From positions 2,706,677-2,770,676 of the forward strand of contig NC_014652.1 of assembly GCF_000166355.1 (NCBI RefSeq): a stretch of DNA of 64,000 nt. The letters are read 5' to 3'. Positions 51,783-62,300 of this stretch are shown in pieces. Below the pieces are notes generated by a model, which saw only the letters and a program-made list of their open reading frames with translations, was not told where the DNA came from and ran no database searches. The stretch comes from Caldicellulosiruptor hydrothermalis 108 (GTDB taxonomy: Bacteria; Bacillota; Thermoanaerobacteria; Caldicellulosiruptorales; Caldicellulosiruptoraceae). The translations under genes and the position numbers were made by a program. Position 1 is the first letter of the stretch. Each line of letters opens with the position of its first letter.

Positions 51783-52613
51783 CTGCGGGGATTTTTTATT
51801 TATTCTAACGATTATTTCGTAGTATGCGTCGGTTTTGTTTTCCTTTATATCATAATTTATATCAGTTTTTTGGAATATTTTCAAGGCCTTTTTTATGGTA
51901 TTATATACCACCCTGCAGTCGTTCATAGAAACTTTTATTACTCTTGAAGTTTTTGCAATCTTTTTTCCGCTCAGATAATCTGATATAAGCCTTTCTGTTT
52001 GTGAGACGGTAAGCCCGCCCTCAATTATTCGCGATAAGATATACTCCATATCCTCTTGCGACTCAAGTTTTAATAGCGCTCGTGCATGACGTTCTGAAAG
52101 ACCATGTTCGCGTATCATCCATCTTATTTCGGCTGGTAGCTGCAAAAGTCTTATTTTATTTGCAATGGCAGACTGAGTCTTCCCAACCCTTTTTGCAATC
52201 TCAACCTGAGTGAGGCCAAACTCATCGGCAAGCTGTTTGTACCCTTGAGCCTCTTCGAAAAAGTCAAGGTCCTGACGCTGTATATTTTCTATGAGCGCTA
52301 AAATGGCACTTTCAATGTCAGTTACATTTATCACAATTGCCTTTATTTTGCTATATCCCAGATGCTTGCAGGCTCTTAGTCTTCTTTCTCCAGCAATGAG
52401 ATAATAAAAGTCTCCTTTTTTCCTCACAATAATTGGCTGCAAAAGCCCATAAGTTTTTATGGATGTTGCAAGCTCTTCAATGAGCCTTTCATCAAAATTG
52501 CTCCTTGGCTGATATGGATTTGGCAAAACCTTTTCAATTTGCACATCCTCAATTAAATATAGTTCCTTTTCAATATCAACCTTGTTTGTCTGTCGTATCA
52601 AAAGCGAAAACAA
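51771..52613 (-). CDS. noc: Nucleoid occlusion protein Noc (ParB family)
   Basis: 280 residues. ParB core: PNPYQPRSNFDERLIEELAT near 32-51, AGERRLRACKHLG near 73-85, NIQRQDLDFFEEAQGYK near 108-124, HTH LTQVEIAKRVGKTQSAIANK near 132-151. Next to rsmG-mnmG-mnmE, as Noc is in Bacillus, and distinct from the parB at 44354. Noc binds its own sites and blocks septum formation over DNA. Confidence 0.88.
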   Translation of the reverse strand: MFSLLIRQTNKVDIEKELYLIEDVQIEKVLPNPYQPRSNFDERLIEELATSIKTYGLLQPIIVRKKGDFYYLIAGERRLRACKHLGYSKIKAIVINVTDIESAILALIENIQRQDLDFFEEAQGYKQLADEFGLTQVEIAKRVGKTQSAIANKIRLLQLPAEIRWMIREHGLSERHARALLKLESQEDMEYILSRIIEGGLTVSQTERLISDYLSGKKIAKTSRVIKVSMNDCRVVYNTIKKALKIFQKTDINYDIKENKTDAYYEIIVRINKKSPQTSS

Positions 52614-52749
52614 TTTTTATTTTCCCCTTCCTTTAAAGTCCCTCTTCGGTAATCTATTTATTATATTCTTTCCTCCTTCAAAAACTCCTTCTTTTTATTT
52701 CAAGATTTTTCAGACATTTTCAAACAGGATAAAACAATTTTCTCTTTGA

Positions 52750-53469
52750 CTATAGCGGTTTTTTTACAATCTGCTTTGTATTTCTGGGGAAATTTGACGG
52801 TGTTTGTCGCAATTTTTTGATGACAATAATGCTTCTTTTCTCCTCAGAAAATGGAAGCACAAACTTCTCTATGCGATGAATTTCCCCACCGAGAAGTTCA
52901 ATAGCATTTGATGCTAAACTTATCTCATCTTCACATCCATAGCCTTTTTGAGCTAAAAATACACCGCCAATTTTTAATAGCGGAAGGGCATACTCACACA
53001 AGACGTTTAGCCTGTCAACTGCCCGGGCAAATACAAAATCAAATTTTTCTCTAAACTCCTCTTTCCTGCCTAAAACTTCTGCTCTTTCGCACACAACATT
53101 CACACCAGAAATCCCAAGACTTTCTTTCGCATCAACCATAAATTTGCATTTTTTCTTATTTGAGTCATTAAGAAATATATTCAAGCTTGGCATAGCAATT
53201 TTTACAAAAAGTCCAGGTGCACCAAATCCAGAGCCAATGTCGATGGCAACAGGGTTTTGGTTTGTATTTTCTTCCTCAATAAATTTCAATAGAGAAAGAG
53301 AATCAGCAATATGTTTTATTACAAACTCTTCTTCATTCTCTATAGCTGTGAGGTTAAAAAGCCTATTCTTTTCAAGCACTAAGTTCATGTACTTTATCAA
53401 AAGTTGCTTTACAACCAGCGGGTTTTTTACTTTATAGTATTCAAGTACTCTATCCAAAAGCTCCATCAT
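52750..53469 (-). CDS. rsmG: 16S rRNA m7G527 methyltransferase RsmG
   Basis: 239 residues. [20 protein letters not shown] near 73-92 is the SAM-binding motif I of RsmG, and [20 protein letters not shown] near 138-157 the downstream block. N-terminal [20 protein letters not shown] is family-typical. Methylates G527 of 16S rRNA. 33 bp after mnmG. Confidence 0.95.
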   Translation of the reverse strand: MMELLDRVLEYYKVKNPLVVKQLLIKYMNLVLEKNRLFNLTAIENEEEFVIKHIADSLSLLKFIEEENTNQNPVAIDIGSGFGAPGLFVKIAMPSLNIFLNDSNKKKCKFMVDAKESLGISGVNVVCERAEVLGRKEEFREKFDFVFARAVDRLNVLCEYALPLLKIGGVFLAQKGYGCEDEISLASNAIELLGGEIHRIEKFVLPFSEEKRSIIVIKKLRQTPSNFPRNTKQIVKKPL

Positions 53470-53502
53470 TTCTATTCCCCTTTGAAAAGTAAAGGTTTAA
53501 AA

Positions 53503-55389
53503 TTAATCCTTGTGAACCTTTTTAGCTGTCTCAAGCCAGATAAGAAGAACAGAGATATCTGCCGGTGAAACACCAGAAATTCTTGAAGCTTGGCCAATTG
53601 AAGCAGGTCTTATTTGCGAAAGTTTTTGTTTTGCCTCTGTCGAAAGTCCAATTATCTTGCTATAGTCAACCCACTCTGGTATCTTTTTGTTTTCAAGCTT
53701 TTTGAACTGCTCAATTCTCTCAAGCTGTTTTTTGATATACCCCTCGTACTTTATCTCAATCTCAACCTCATCCTGGACATACCAAGGAAGGTCAGGCCTT
53801 GCAGGGTCTATCTCCTTCAAATCCTCATACGAAAGCTCAGGCCTTTTTAAAAGGTCAGAAAGCTTAACACCTGTTGAAATAGGTGATGAACCCTTTTCTT
53901 GTAAAAGCTTATTTACCTTTTCGCTTGGTGCTATCACAGTATTTTTTACCCTGTTTATCTCATCTTCTATCATCTTTTTCTTTTGCAAAAACTTTTCGTA
54001 CCTTTGCTGTGATATAAGCCCAATCTTGTAGCCAATTTCGGTAAGACGAAGGTCTGCATTGTCCTGTCTCAAAATCAGTCTGTACTCGGCTCTTGATGTC
54101 ATGATTCGGTATGGCTCGTTTGTCCCTTTTGTGACAAGGTCGTCTATCAGCACTCCAATGTAAGCCTGTGACCTGTCCAAAATGAGCATTTCTTTGCCCT
54201 TGACATACATTGCAGCGTTAATCCCGGCAATTATTCCCTGAGCAGCTGCTTCTTCGTACCCTGATGTCCCATTTATCTGCCCTGCAGAAAAAAGGCCTTT
54301 TATCTTTTTAAACTGCAATGTCGGTTCAAGCTGGAGCGGGTTTATACAATCGTACTCTATTGCATATGCTGGTCGCATTATCTTGACATTTTCAAGACCT
54401 ATTACACTTCTGTACATTTTTACTTGCACATCTTCTGGCAAAGAGGTTGACATACCTTGTACATACATCTCGTCTGTATCAAGACCTGTAGGTTCAATAA
54501 ACACCTGATGTCTTGGCTTGTCTGCAAACCGGACAACCTTATCTTCAATCGAAGGACAATATCTTGGTCCTACTCCAGAAATAAGACCTGTGAAAAGTGG
54601 TGCCCTGTGAAGGTTTTCTCTTATTATTCTATGAGTCTCTTCTGTTGTGTATGTTAGATAGCAAGGCACTTGCTCAATATTGAAATTATCTTCATTTTCA
54701 AACGAAAACGGCAAAGGCTTTTCGTCTCCCGGCTGAATCTGCATCTTTGAAAAGTCTAAAGACCTTCTGTGAACACGCGCAGGTGTGCCTGTTTTGAACC
54801 TCATCATCTCAATCCCAAGTTTTTTGAGGTTTTCTGTAAGATATCTTGCCGGGTGCATACCGTCAGGTCCGCTGTCAAAAACCGTCTCGCCTATAATTAC
54901 TTTTCCGCCAAGAAATGTTCCTGTTGCAAGCACAACCGCTTTTGCTAAAAAAATTGCACCTGTTGTTATTTTTACACCCTTTACCCTTCCATCTTCAACT
55001 AAAACCTCGCACACCTCTGCCTGCCTGATGTCAAGGTTCTCCTGACTTTCAAGTACTTTTTTCATATAAAGCCTGTAGCGGCTTCTATCACACTGTGCTC
55101 GCAATGAATACACCGCAGGTCCTTTTGCCCTGTTTAGAATTCTTACCTGGATTGCCGTTGCATCTGCAGCTTTTCCCATCTCACCGCCAAGCGCGTCTAT
55201 CTCGCGAACCAAGTGTCCTTTGCCAGTTCCGCCAATGCTCGGGTTGCACGGCATGTTGCCAATCGAGTCCAAGTTTATCGCAAATATGATGGTTTTGAGT
55301 CCAAGCCGAGCAGATGCAAGCGCAGCTTCTATACCTGCATGGCCAGCTCCAACCACCGCCACGTCGTATTCACCTGCAACAAATTCCAT
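53503..55389 (-). CDS. mnmG: tRNA uridine 5-carboxymethylaminomethyl synthesis enzyme MnmG
   Basis: 628 residues, full length. FAD-binding [20 protein letters not shown] near 8-27, [20 protein letters not shown] near 52-71, and the C-terminal KTHE-type helical domain ([20 protein letters not shown]). Works with MnmE to modify the wobble uridine of certain tRNAs. Starts 29 bp after mnmE. Confidence 0.97.
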   Translation of the reverse strand: MEFVAGEYDVAVVGAGHAGIEAALASARLGLKTIIFAINLDSIGNMPCNPSIGGTGKGHLVREIDALGGEMGKAADATAIQVRILNRAKGPAVYSLRAQCDRSRYRLYMKKVLESQENLDIRQAEVCEVLVEDGRVKGVKITTGAIFLAKAVVLATGTFLGGKVIIGETVFDSGPDGMHPARYLTENLKKLGIEMMRFKTGTPARVHRRSLDFSKMQIQPGDEKPLPFSFENEDNFNIEQVPCYLTYTTEETHRIIRENLHRAPLFTGLISGVGPRYCPSIEDKVVRFADKPRHQVFIEPTGLDTDEMYVQGMSTSLPEDVQVKMYRSVIGLENVKIMRPAYAIEYDCINPLQLEPTLQFKKIKGLFSAGQINGTSGYEEAAAQGIIAGINAAMYVKGKEMLILDRSQAYIGVLIDDLVTKGTNEPYRIMTSRAEYRLILRQDNADLRLTEIGYKIGLISQQRYEKFLQKKKMIEDEINRVKNTVIAPSEKVNKLLQEKGSSPISTGVKLSDLLKRPELSYEDLKEIDPARPDLPWYVQDEVEIEIKYEGYIKKQLERIEQFKKLENKKIPEWVDYSKIIGLSTEAKQKLSQIRPASIGQASRISGVSPADISVLLIWLETAKKVHKD

Positions 55390-55418
55390 AATCTTAAGCC
55401 CTACCCCCTTTTATATTC

Positions 55419-56786
55419 TTATTTTCCTATGCAAAACATTGAAAATATCCTGTCAACCATGTCCTCTGTGACGTTCTTACCGGTTATTTGATAAAGACTT
55501 TCAAGTGCGTTTTTGATGTCAATTGAAAGAATGTCAAGAGGCACACTATACATGTTCTCTTTTGCCGAGAGCAAAAACTCTTTTGCTTTTAAAAGAAGCT
55601 CTTTGTGGCGAATATTTGTTATAAGAACACTGTCAAGGCTTTCAATGCCTCTGTCAAGGACCTCGTTTGCTATTGCCTTTTCAACAAGTTCTAAGTTCTT
55701 GTCATGCTCAACAGATATGAAAATACCTTCTTTTCCAAAAATTCTTTTAATGTCATCTTGCGAAACTTTTACTTCTTTGTCTATCTTGTTTACAAGAACA
55801 ATAAACCTCTTGTCCTTGATAGTCTCAAAAATCTCCAAATCCTCTTGCAAAATGCCGCTTGATTCTATCATGAATAGCACAAGGTCAGCTCTTTCGATAC
55901 TTTCCAATGTCTTCTTAACACCAATTTTTTCAACAATGTCCTCTGTTTTTCTCACCCCTGCAGTGTCGGCAAGGATTATCGGAAGCCCTTCAATGTCCAA
56001 AACCTCTTCAATCACATCTCGCGTTGTGCCGGGTATATCTGTCACAATCGCCTTTTCCTCTTTTAAAAGCCTATTAAGAAGAGATGATTTTCCAACGTTC
56101 GGTCTTCCAACTATGACTGTGTATATCCCGCTCTTTATTGCCTTTCCTGTTTCATACGATTTTATAAGTTTTTCTATTTTCGCCAGCGCACCATCTATTG
56201 TGCTCAAAATTTCATCGTGTGAAACCTCATCAACCTCATGTTCTGAAAAATCTATTGACGCTTCAATTGATGCAACCAGATTCAAAAGAAGCTGAGAAAT
56301 CTCTTCAATTCTCTGGCTTAGCATCCCTTTTAACTGCTTTGCAGCGTTTTGTTGCAAAAGCCTTGTCTTTGAATTTATTATATCAATCACAGCTTCAGCT
56401 TGAGATAGGTCAATCCTGCCGTTTAAAAAGGCTCGTTTTGTAAACTCTCCCGGCATGGCATGGCGCGCACCATTTTTGATTGCAGCCTCTAAAATCCTTT
56501 TTAGCACAACCATGCCACCGTGGCTCTGAATCTCAACAATATCCTCGCCTGTATACGAATGTGGGGACTTAAACTTTATCAAAATTGCCTCATCGACAAA
56601 CTCATCGCCGTCATACACATCAACAAGTGCAGCATACCTTACAGGGATGTCTTTTATGCTTTTATACTTTCTGCTTCTTATGAGCTTTTCTGCAATATCA
56701 AAAGCACTTTTACCTGATATCCTCACAATTCCTATCCCGCCTGTACCAATTGGCGTTGAAATTGCAACAATGGTGTCAAACTCCAT
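55419..56786 (-). CDS. mnmE: tRNA modification GTPase MnmE
   Basis: 455 residues. N-terminal folate-binding domain (TIVAISTPIGTGGIGIVRIS), helical domain, inserted G domain with GRPNVGKSSLLN near 223-234, DIPGTTRD, DTAGVRKTED and NKID, and the C-terminal FCIGK with the catalytic Cys. Partner of MnmG. Confidence 0.97.
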   Translation of the reverse strand: MEFDTIVAISTPIGTGGIGIVRISGKSAFDIAEKLIRSRKYKSIKDIPVRYAALVDVYDGDEFVDEAILIKFKSPHSYTGEDIVEIQSHGGMVVLKRILEAAIKNGARHAMPGEFTKRAFLNGRIDLSQAEAVIDIINSKTRLLQQNAAKQLKGMLSQRIEEISQLLLNLVASIEASIDFSEHEVDEVSHDEILSTIDGALAKIEKLIKSYETGKAIKSGIYTVIVGRPNVGKSSLLNRLLKEEKAIVTDIPGTTRDVIEEVLDIEGLPIILADTAGVRKTEDIVEKIGVKKTLESIERADLVLFMIESSGILQEDLEIFETIKDKRFIVLVNKIDKEVKVSQDDIKRIFGKEGIFISVEHDKNLELVEKAIANEVLDRGIESLDSVLITNIRHKELLLKAKEFLLSAKENMYSVPLDILSIDIKNALESLYQITGKNVTEDMVDRIFSMFCIGK

Positions 56787-56876
56787 CTTTTATTTTCCCC
56801 TCTTTTACAAGACTTTTCAGAATACAAACAAAGCAGGGCAAAAGTATTTTACCCTGCTTTTCAAATTCATATCAAT

Positions 56877-57503
56877 CTATTTCAATGTAATTACAACCTT
56901 TCTGTACGGCTCTTCACCCTCTGAGTATGTTGTGACAAACCTATGATTTTGCAAAGTGGTGTGGATTATTCTTCTTTCGTATGGAGTCATAGGTCTTAGC
57001 TTAATACTCTTTTTACTTCTTGTCACTTTATCAGCCAAAGCCAGAGCAAGTTTTCTTAGCCTTTCTTCTTTTCTCTTTCTGAAATTCTGACAGTCAAGAA
57101 GAATTCTAACAGTCTCTTCTTCTTTTACTCCTCTGTTGACAACAACCCCTGTCAAAAACTGAAGAGCGTCAAGCACCTCGCCATCTTTGCCAATAAGCTT
57201 AAATGTATTTTTCCCAAAAAGATTTACTTTTATGAACTCTCCATCTCTTACCATATCCATTCTGTCAATTTTGACATCCATGTTAGCAAGCACACTTTTC
57301 AAAAACTCTTCAATCTTCTCTTCTGGTGTCTGCTTTGCAATCACCTTTACCTTTGCAGGCCTTGCCCCGATTATTCCCAGAATTCCTTTCGACCCCTCAT
57401 CAATCACCACAATTTCAGCCTTATCGCGCGAGATCCCCAGCTCTTTTAAAGCAAGGTCAACTGCTTCATCAACAGTCTTTGCGGTCTTCTCTACCCATTT
57501 CAT
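56877..57503 (-). CDS. jag: RNA-binding protein Jag (KhpB, SpoIIIJ-associated)
   Basis: 208 residues from ATG at 57501-57503, with GGAGGAG 8 bp upstream. N-terminal Jag domain (KWVEKTAKTVDEAVDLALKE), a KH domain with FGKNTFKLIGKDGEVLDALQ near 103-122, and an R3H domain at the end (LRPMTPYERRIIHTTLQNH). Follows yidC with a short gap, as in most Firmicutes. Confidence 0.95.
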   Translation of the reverse strand: MKWVEKTAKTVDEAVDLALKELGISRDKAEIVVIDEGSKGILGIIGARPAKVKVIAKQTPEEKIEEFLKSVLANMDVKIDRMDMVRDGEFIKVNLFGKNTFKLIGKDGEVLDALQFLTGVVVNRGVKEEETVRILLDCQNFRKRKEERLRKLALALADKVTRSKKSIKLRPMTPYERRIIHTTLQNHRFVTTYSEGEEPYRKVVITLK

Positions 57504-57532
57504 AAAAATTTCTCCTCCGCACAAGAAATTTT

Positions 57533-58558
57533 TTACTTTTTCTTTTTCTTACTGGTTCTGTGCTGGCCAGAAATCTGTTTCCTGAGCTTTTCTAATTCTC
57601 TTTTTCTCTCTCTTTCCTTCTCATCACTTTCAGAATTCTCAGCTTTTAACTCATCACTGCTACTCTCATCTTCTGAACTTACACTTTTTTCCTTCGGTTC
57701 AATCTCCTGCATTTTTTGTGCTTGTTTTTCGAGCTGTTTTTTCCTCTCTTCTTCCTCTTTTTTGTGTTTGAGCTTTTTGTACACAACCTCATTTGCAATA
57801 AACTGCTGCAGGATTGTAAATAGGTTTGTAACCGTCCAGTAAAGCACAAGACCAGATGGCACCTGCAACGCTATAAAGTAAGACATAAGAGGGCTGAAAA
57901 TCATCAGGCTTTTGTTCATACTCTCTGCCATAGCATTTGACTGGCTCTGGGAGTACTGCGGGTTGAACTTTTTTTGGCTATTCATCGAATATAGGATTGA
58001 CAAGAAGGAAAACGCAGCACTCAAAATTGGAAGCACTATCAGCTCTTTCTGGGCAAGGTTTATCCCGAAAAAGTGCATGTCAAGTCCGAGCTTCTGCGCC
58101 TCATCAACAATCCTCTGTGTGATATTGTAACCTGTTGCGCCTGTTATGAGGTCTTTGACATACTGGTGGGATTTTCCAAGCACGTACACAAGCGGGTTTT
58201 GAAACACATAGTACAGCGAAAACAAAATAGGAAGCTGAATTAAAAGCGGCCAGCACCCACCTGCAGGATTGTAACCTGTCTCCTGGTACAGCTTTAACAT
58301 CTCTTCCTGCATCTTTTTCTGGTCGTTTTTGTACTTTTGCTGTATCTCCTGAAGTCTTGGCGCAACCTCTGCCATCTTAGATGTGGACTGAATCTGTTTT
58401 ATATATAAAGGAAGAAGAAGCCCTCTTACTATCAATGTAAGAAGTATTACAGCAATACCATAGCTTCCTGGAATGTGAGCGCCGTGTAAAAAGTCGTATA
58501 TGAGCTTCAAAAGTCTTCCAAGCGGAATTGCCAAAAAATCAAGCCATGTCGGGTTCAA
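57533..58558 (-). CDS. yidC: Membrane protein insertase YidC/SpoIIIJ
   Basis: 341 residues. Five membrane spans; YGIAVILLTLIVRGLLLPLY near 34-53 with the functional Arg in the second span region, GGCWPLLIQLPILFSLYYVF near 97-116. No lipobox Cys is seen at the N-terminus, unlike Bacillus SpoIIIJ. The C-terminal 70 residues are a charged, Lys/Glu/Ser-rich tail. Confidence 0.95.
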   Translation of the reverse strand: MNPTWLDFLAIPLGRLLKLIYDFLHGAHIPGSYGIAVILLTLIVRGLLLPLYIKQIQSTSKMAEVAPRLQEIQQKYKNDQKKMQEEMLKLYQETGYNPAGGCWPLLIQLPILFSLYYVFQNPLVYVLGKSHQYVKDLITGATGYNITQRIVDEAQKLGLDMHFFGINLAQKELIVLPILSAAFSFLSILYSMNSQKKFNPQYSQSQSNAMAESMNKSLMIFSPLMSYFIALQVPSGLVLYWTVTNLFTILQQFIANEVVYKKLKHKKEEEERKKQLEKQAQKMQEIEPKEKSVSSEDESSSDELKAENSESDEKERERKRELEKLRKQISGQHRTSKKKKK

Positions 58559-58612
58559 AATTTCTATCCTCCTCTAATTTTCTAACTTTTTGTATTCTAT
58601 TTCAAATTATTT

Positions 58613-58840
58613 CTACTTCAAAGGGTCATATCCACCGGGATGAAACGGATGGCACTTTACAATCCTCTTAAATCCCAGCCACAGCCCGTAAAACCCATAC
58701 TTTTCAATTGCCTGCAGTGTGTACTCAGAACATGTCGGGTAAAACCTGCAGCTTGGCACAACCTTTAGCGGTGATATAAACTTCTGATAAAATCTTATCA
58801 AAAATTTTAATGTTAGTAAAATATATTTTTTTACTCTCAT
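58613..58840 (-). CDS. yidD: Membrane insertion factor YidD
   Basis: 75 residues. [20 protein letters not shown], then [15 protein letters not shown] and [10 protein letters not shown], are the full YidD signature with three cysteines. Sits between rnpA and yidC, 3 bp after rnpA. Confidence 0.96.
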   Translation of the reverse strand: MRVKKYILLTLKFLIRFYQKFISPLKVVPSCRFYPTCSEYTLQAIEKYGFYGLWLGFKRIVKCHPFHPGGYDPLK

Positions 58841-58843
58841 CTT

Positions 58844-59203
58844 TCATTCCTCTTTCAAAAGCCTAAGTCTTTTAAAAGCCTTTTCAAGGTCATCTTTAAA
58901 GTCTTTTAAATGTATCTCCCTTGCCTTTATTTTATCATCTTTTATTTTTCTTGCAATCACCACAATGTCAAATCCCTGCTTGATTTTATCAATGTTTTCT
59001 AAAATCCAAGCCCGCACAATTCTTTTAAACCGATTTCGCGCTGTTGCTTTGCCAAGCTTTGCAGACATTGAAATCCCAAACCTGCTAATTGAAAGCCCGT
59101 TTTTCAATGAATACACAACAACCTTCTCCTGCGCCGCAAACCTTCCTCTTCTTATGCACGCTTCAAACTCCTCATTCTTTTTGAGCGTAACAAACTTGTT
59201 CAT
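58844..59203 (-). CDS. rnpA: Ribonuclease P protein component
   Basis: 119 residues. FEACIRRGRFAAQEKVVVYS near 13-32 and GKATARNRFKRIVRAWILEN near 51-70 contain the RNR box. Binds RNase P RNA for tRNA 5' maturation. Separated from rpmH by a terminator-like hairpin. Confidence 0.96.
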   Translation of the reverse strand: MNKFVTLKKNEEFEACIRRGRFAAQEKVVVYSLKNGLSISRFGISMSAKLGKATARNRFKRIVRAWILENIDKIKQGFDIVVIARKIKDDKIKAREIHLKDFKDDLEKAFKRLRLLKEE

Positions 59204-59262
59204 TCACTTTCTTTCCTTGTTACTATATTTTCTTATTACAACCTTTTCTTTTTTTAAGCAAA

Positions 59263-59292
59263 AAGACCACTTTTTAGCTCTAAAGTGGTCTT
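59263..59292 (-). terminator. Hairpin between rpmH and rnpA
   Basis: Minus-strand stem AAGACCACTTT / AAAGTGGTCTT (loop AGAGCTAAA or less), followed by TTTGCTT. It begins 4 bp after the rpmH stop and probably reduces transcription into rnpA. Confidence 0.65.
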
Positions 59293-59295
59293 CCA

Positions 59296-59430
59296 CTACA
59301 CTGCAAGTCTTTTTCTACCTTTCAGTCTTCTTCTTTTTAAAACCTTTCTTCCGCCTTTTGTTCTCATTCTCACCAAAAATCCGTGTGTTCTTTTTCTTCT
59401 CTTGTTATGAGGCTGGTATGTCCTTTTCAT
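59296..59430 (-). CDS. rpmH: Ribosomal protein L34
   Basis: 44 residues: starts [20 protein letters not shown] and ends [12 protein letters not shown], the invariant L34 layout. ATG at 59428-59430 with GGAGGGAGG upstream. First gene of the leftward origin-side cluster; the 268 bp to the gerA-type start hold divergent promoters. Confidence 0.97.
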   Translation of the reverse strand: MKRTYQPHNKRRKRTHGFLVRMRTKGGRKVLKRRRLKGRKRLAV

Positions 59431-59698
59431 ATTCTGCCCTCCTCCCTCCAAAAAAGTTTCTACCGCATTCTATTTTTACCCTTCAACATACAGTAAAACA
59501 AATTTTATTATACTCCAAATCATACAAAAAAGTCAAAGGGTTGTTTTTGTTGTTTATTAACTTTCTTTTCATTGCTCCAACACGCTTTCAGTCTCCTGTT
59601 AAAAATTATACAACTTTTTAAAATTACTTGCATATTATTTTTTCTTCTATGCAAAACTATAACTTAGAAACAGGTGTGAATGAAGGAGTAAATCAAAG

Positions 59699-61171
59699 AT
59701 GAAAAAATCTTCTGCTTCTAACTCAATCACATCATCCTACGCCCAGAACATTCAAAATATCAGGGATGAGTTTGGAAATTTCAGCGACCTTATAATAAGA
59801 GAGTTCAAGATTGGAAGTAGCAATATAAGAGCTTTTCTTGTCATGATAGACGGGCTTGTTGACAAGGTGGTAATAAATGAACACATTCTAAAACCGCTCA
59901 TGAGAGATATCAGCATTTACAAAAAGGACCAATCTACATGTGAAGAGGTTTACACCCTCATCAAAGAAAACATTCTGTACAGCCACTGCATAACAGAAGA
60001 GAAAGACTGGGCAAAGATAGTACATTGTATATTGTGTGGGGATGTTGCACTTTTCATTGATGGCATAGACAGATGTCTTTTGATATCTGTGCGCGGATGG
60101 GAGTCCCGCGGAATTGAAGAGCCAAACACAGAGGTTGTTGTAAGAGGACCAAGGGAAGGTTTTACTGAAAACTTGAGAACAAACACAGCACTAATCAGAA
60201 GAAAGATACGTGACCCGAAACTTAAGATTGAGTCAATCAAGATTGGAAAAATATCCAAAACAGATATTGCAATATGCTATATAGAATCCATTGCAAAAAA
60301 AGAGCTTGTAGATGAGGTAAAAAGACGCCTTGAAAAGATTGATATGGAATACATTCTCGAATCAGGGTATATAGAATCTTTCATAGAAGACGGCAAATAT
60401 TCAATCTTTCCAACTGTCGGAAACTCAGAAAAACCGGATGTGGTTGTCGGAAAACTTATGGAAGGGAGGGTTGCAATACTTGTTGACGGAACACCTTTTG
60501 CTCTGACCGTTCCTTACCTTTTTGTTGAAGCTTTCCAGACAAGCGAGGATTACTATTCAAGGCCGTACTACTACAGCATTGTAAGGCTCTTGAGATACTT
60601 TTCGTTCTTTGTAGCAACAACCCTGCCGGCACTGTACATTGCAGTTACAACATTTCACCAGGAGCTTTTGCCAACATCGCTTTTAATTAGCATTGCAAGC
60701 GCCCAGGCGGGAATACCTTTTCCATCGTTTGCAGAAACACTCACAATGCTTGTAATATACGAAATATTAAAAGAAGCTGGTGTGAGGCTTCCACGGCCGG
60801 TGGGCCAGGCAATCTCTATTGTTGGTGCTCTTGTGATTGGCGAGGCAGCAGTGTCAGCCGGACTCATCGGCGCTCCGATGGTTGTGACAGTCGCATTTAC
60901 CGCAATATCCACTTTTATGATTCCTGCAATCTCTGATGCAGCCACAATCATAAGGTTTGCGTGTGTTTTTATGTCTGCCATCTGTGGTCTTTATGGAATA
61001 ATGCTTATCTTGATTTTGATGCTCATTCATCTTTGTAGTTTAAAATCATTTAGAGTAAACTATCTTGCACCCATAGCTCCAATGGTGGTCTATGACCTCA
61101 AAGACGTGTTTGTAAGACTTCCTTGGCGAATCTTGAAAAAGCGACCTATCATCCTCAATAAAAATTTCTAA
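59699..61171 (+). CDS. Spore germination protein, GerA family (GerAA/GerKA type)
   Basis: 490 residues. N-terminal cytoplasmic domain (to about 280) with the conserved VVVRGPREGFTENLRTNTALIRRK-type block near 148-171, then about five membrane spans with PAVYIA-like TLPALYIAVTTFHQELLPTS near 305-324. Subunit A of the germinant receptor in the spore inner membrane. GAAGGAG lies 12 bp before ATG. First gene of a gerABC-type operon. Confidence 0.93.
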   Translation: MKKSSASNSITSSYAQNIQNIRDEFGNFSDLIIREFKIGSSNIRAFLVMIDGLVDKVVINEHILKPLMRDISIYKKDQSTCEEVYTLIKENILYSHCITEEKDWAKIVHCILCGDVALFIDGIDRCLLISVRGWESRGIEEPNTEVVVRGPREGFTENLRTNTALIRRKIRDPKLKIESIKIGKISKTDIAICYIESIAKKELVDEVKRRLEKIDMEYILESGYIESFIEDGKYSIFPTVGNSEKPDVVVGKLMEGRVAILVDGTPFALTVPYLFVEAFQTSEDYYSRPYYYSIVRLLRYFSFFVATTLPALYIAVTTFHQELLPTSLLISIASAQAGIPFPSFAETLTMLVIYEILKEAGVRLPRPVGQAISIVGALVIGEAAVSAGLIGAPMVVTVAFTAISTFMIPAISDAATIIRFACVFMSAICGLYGIMLILILMLIHLCSLKSFRVNYLAPIAPMVVYDLKDVFVRLPWRILKKRPIILNKNF

Positions 61172-61193
61172 GGTTGGGTGGTAGACCAGTAAA

Positions 61194-62300
61194 ATGTCAA
61201 ATTCAAAGATATCATATTCACAGTTTTTGTGTCTATTTTTTGTCAACAGAATAGTAATGGTGCTGACATTTCTGCCAATATTCAATGCACCGCCAAAAAA
61301 CCAGGATGTGTGGCTTTCGGTTGTGTTCATGTATCCTTTTTCCATCTTAGCATCACTGCCCCTTATTTATCTTTGTTCTTTGTTTCCAAACCAGACATTT
61401 ACAAGTATACTCAGTATCATATTTGGAAGAGCATCAATAGTTTTGTCTATCCTTTATGTGTGGTTTTTCTTTCACATCACAGCAATACAGGTTGCACAGT
61501 TTGTTGAGTTCATGGCAACAGCTGCCTTACCAGAAACACCAATCCTTTTTTTGATAGTGACAATGTTGACTGTCTGTCTTTATGCACTTAAAAAAGGGAT
61601 AGAGCCTCTGGCAAGATTTGCCCAGATAACAACATTCATTACAATGCTAAGTCTTGCAATTATCATGATAATATCTTTAAGATTTTTTGACCCTTCAGCT
61701 TTAAAACCTGTTTTAGAGAAAAATATATCACAGTCTATTTTTGGCGGAATATACCTGTGTTCACTGAGTTCTGAAATAATCACGATTGGTATGATAAACC
61801 CGTATATAGTCAAGAACAAAAACTGTATATCGAAAGACATGACAAAAACCATTGCACTGGCTTTCTTGCTGGTTGACATATTTTATCTTGCAATCACAGT
61901 GCTTGTACTTTCTCTTTTTGGATATTCTCAGGCAAGCAGGCTCTCATTTCCATTTTATTCTGCTATCAAAGTGCTGAGCGTGGCAGAGTTTCTTGAAAGG
62001 TTTGAATCCCTCCACATGGCCATATGGATAATGGGCATATTTCTCAAAATCGCGTATTTCATGTACATCCTTCTTACAACTGTACAGGAGCTAAGAAATA
62101 CTGCAGACTATTTTGCATACGCAATTCCTTTTACATGCATGCTTACACCTTTTGTGTTTTATATAATCCCCGACTTTTTGTCTCTTGATAGGTTCATGAG
62201 CTACAGGTATTTTACCCTGTACTCGTATATCTTTATATTTTTCATACCGCTTTTCACTCTCATATTTGCAAAAATAAAGTTGAGGTCGAGAAAGAAATGA
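61194..62300 (+). CDS. Germinant receptor permease subunit (GerAB type)
   Basis: 368 residues, ten predicted spans, of the spore germination branch of APC-type transporters (SKISYSQFLCLFFVNRIVMV at the start; HITAIQVAQFVEFMATAALP near 93-112). Thought to bind germinants. GGTTGGGTGGT precedes the ATG; the stop overlaps the next start. Confidence 0.92.
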   Translation: MSNSKISYSQFLCLFFVNRIVMVLTFLPIFNAPPKNQDVWLSVVFMYPFSILASLPLIYLCSLFPNQTFTSILSIIFGRASIVLSILYVWFFFHITAIQVAQFVEFMATAALPETPILFLIVTMLTVCLYALKKGIEPLARFAQITTFITMLSLAIIMIISLRFFDPSALKPVLEKNISQSIFGGIYLCSLSSEIITIGMINPYIVKNKNCISKDMTKTIALAFLLVDIFYLAITVLVLSLFGYSQASRLSFPFYSAIKVLSVAEFLERFESLHMAIWIMGIFLKIAYFMYILLTTVQELRNTADYFAYAIPFTCMLTPFVFYIIPDFLSLDRFMSYRYFTLYSYIFIFFIPLFTLIFAKIKLRSRKK

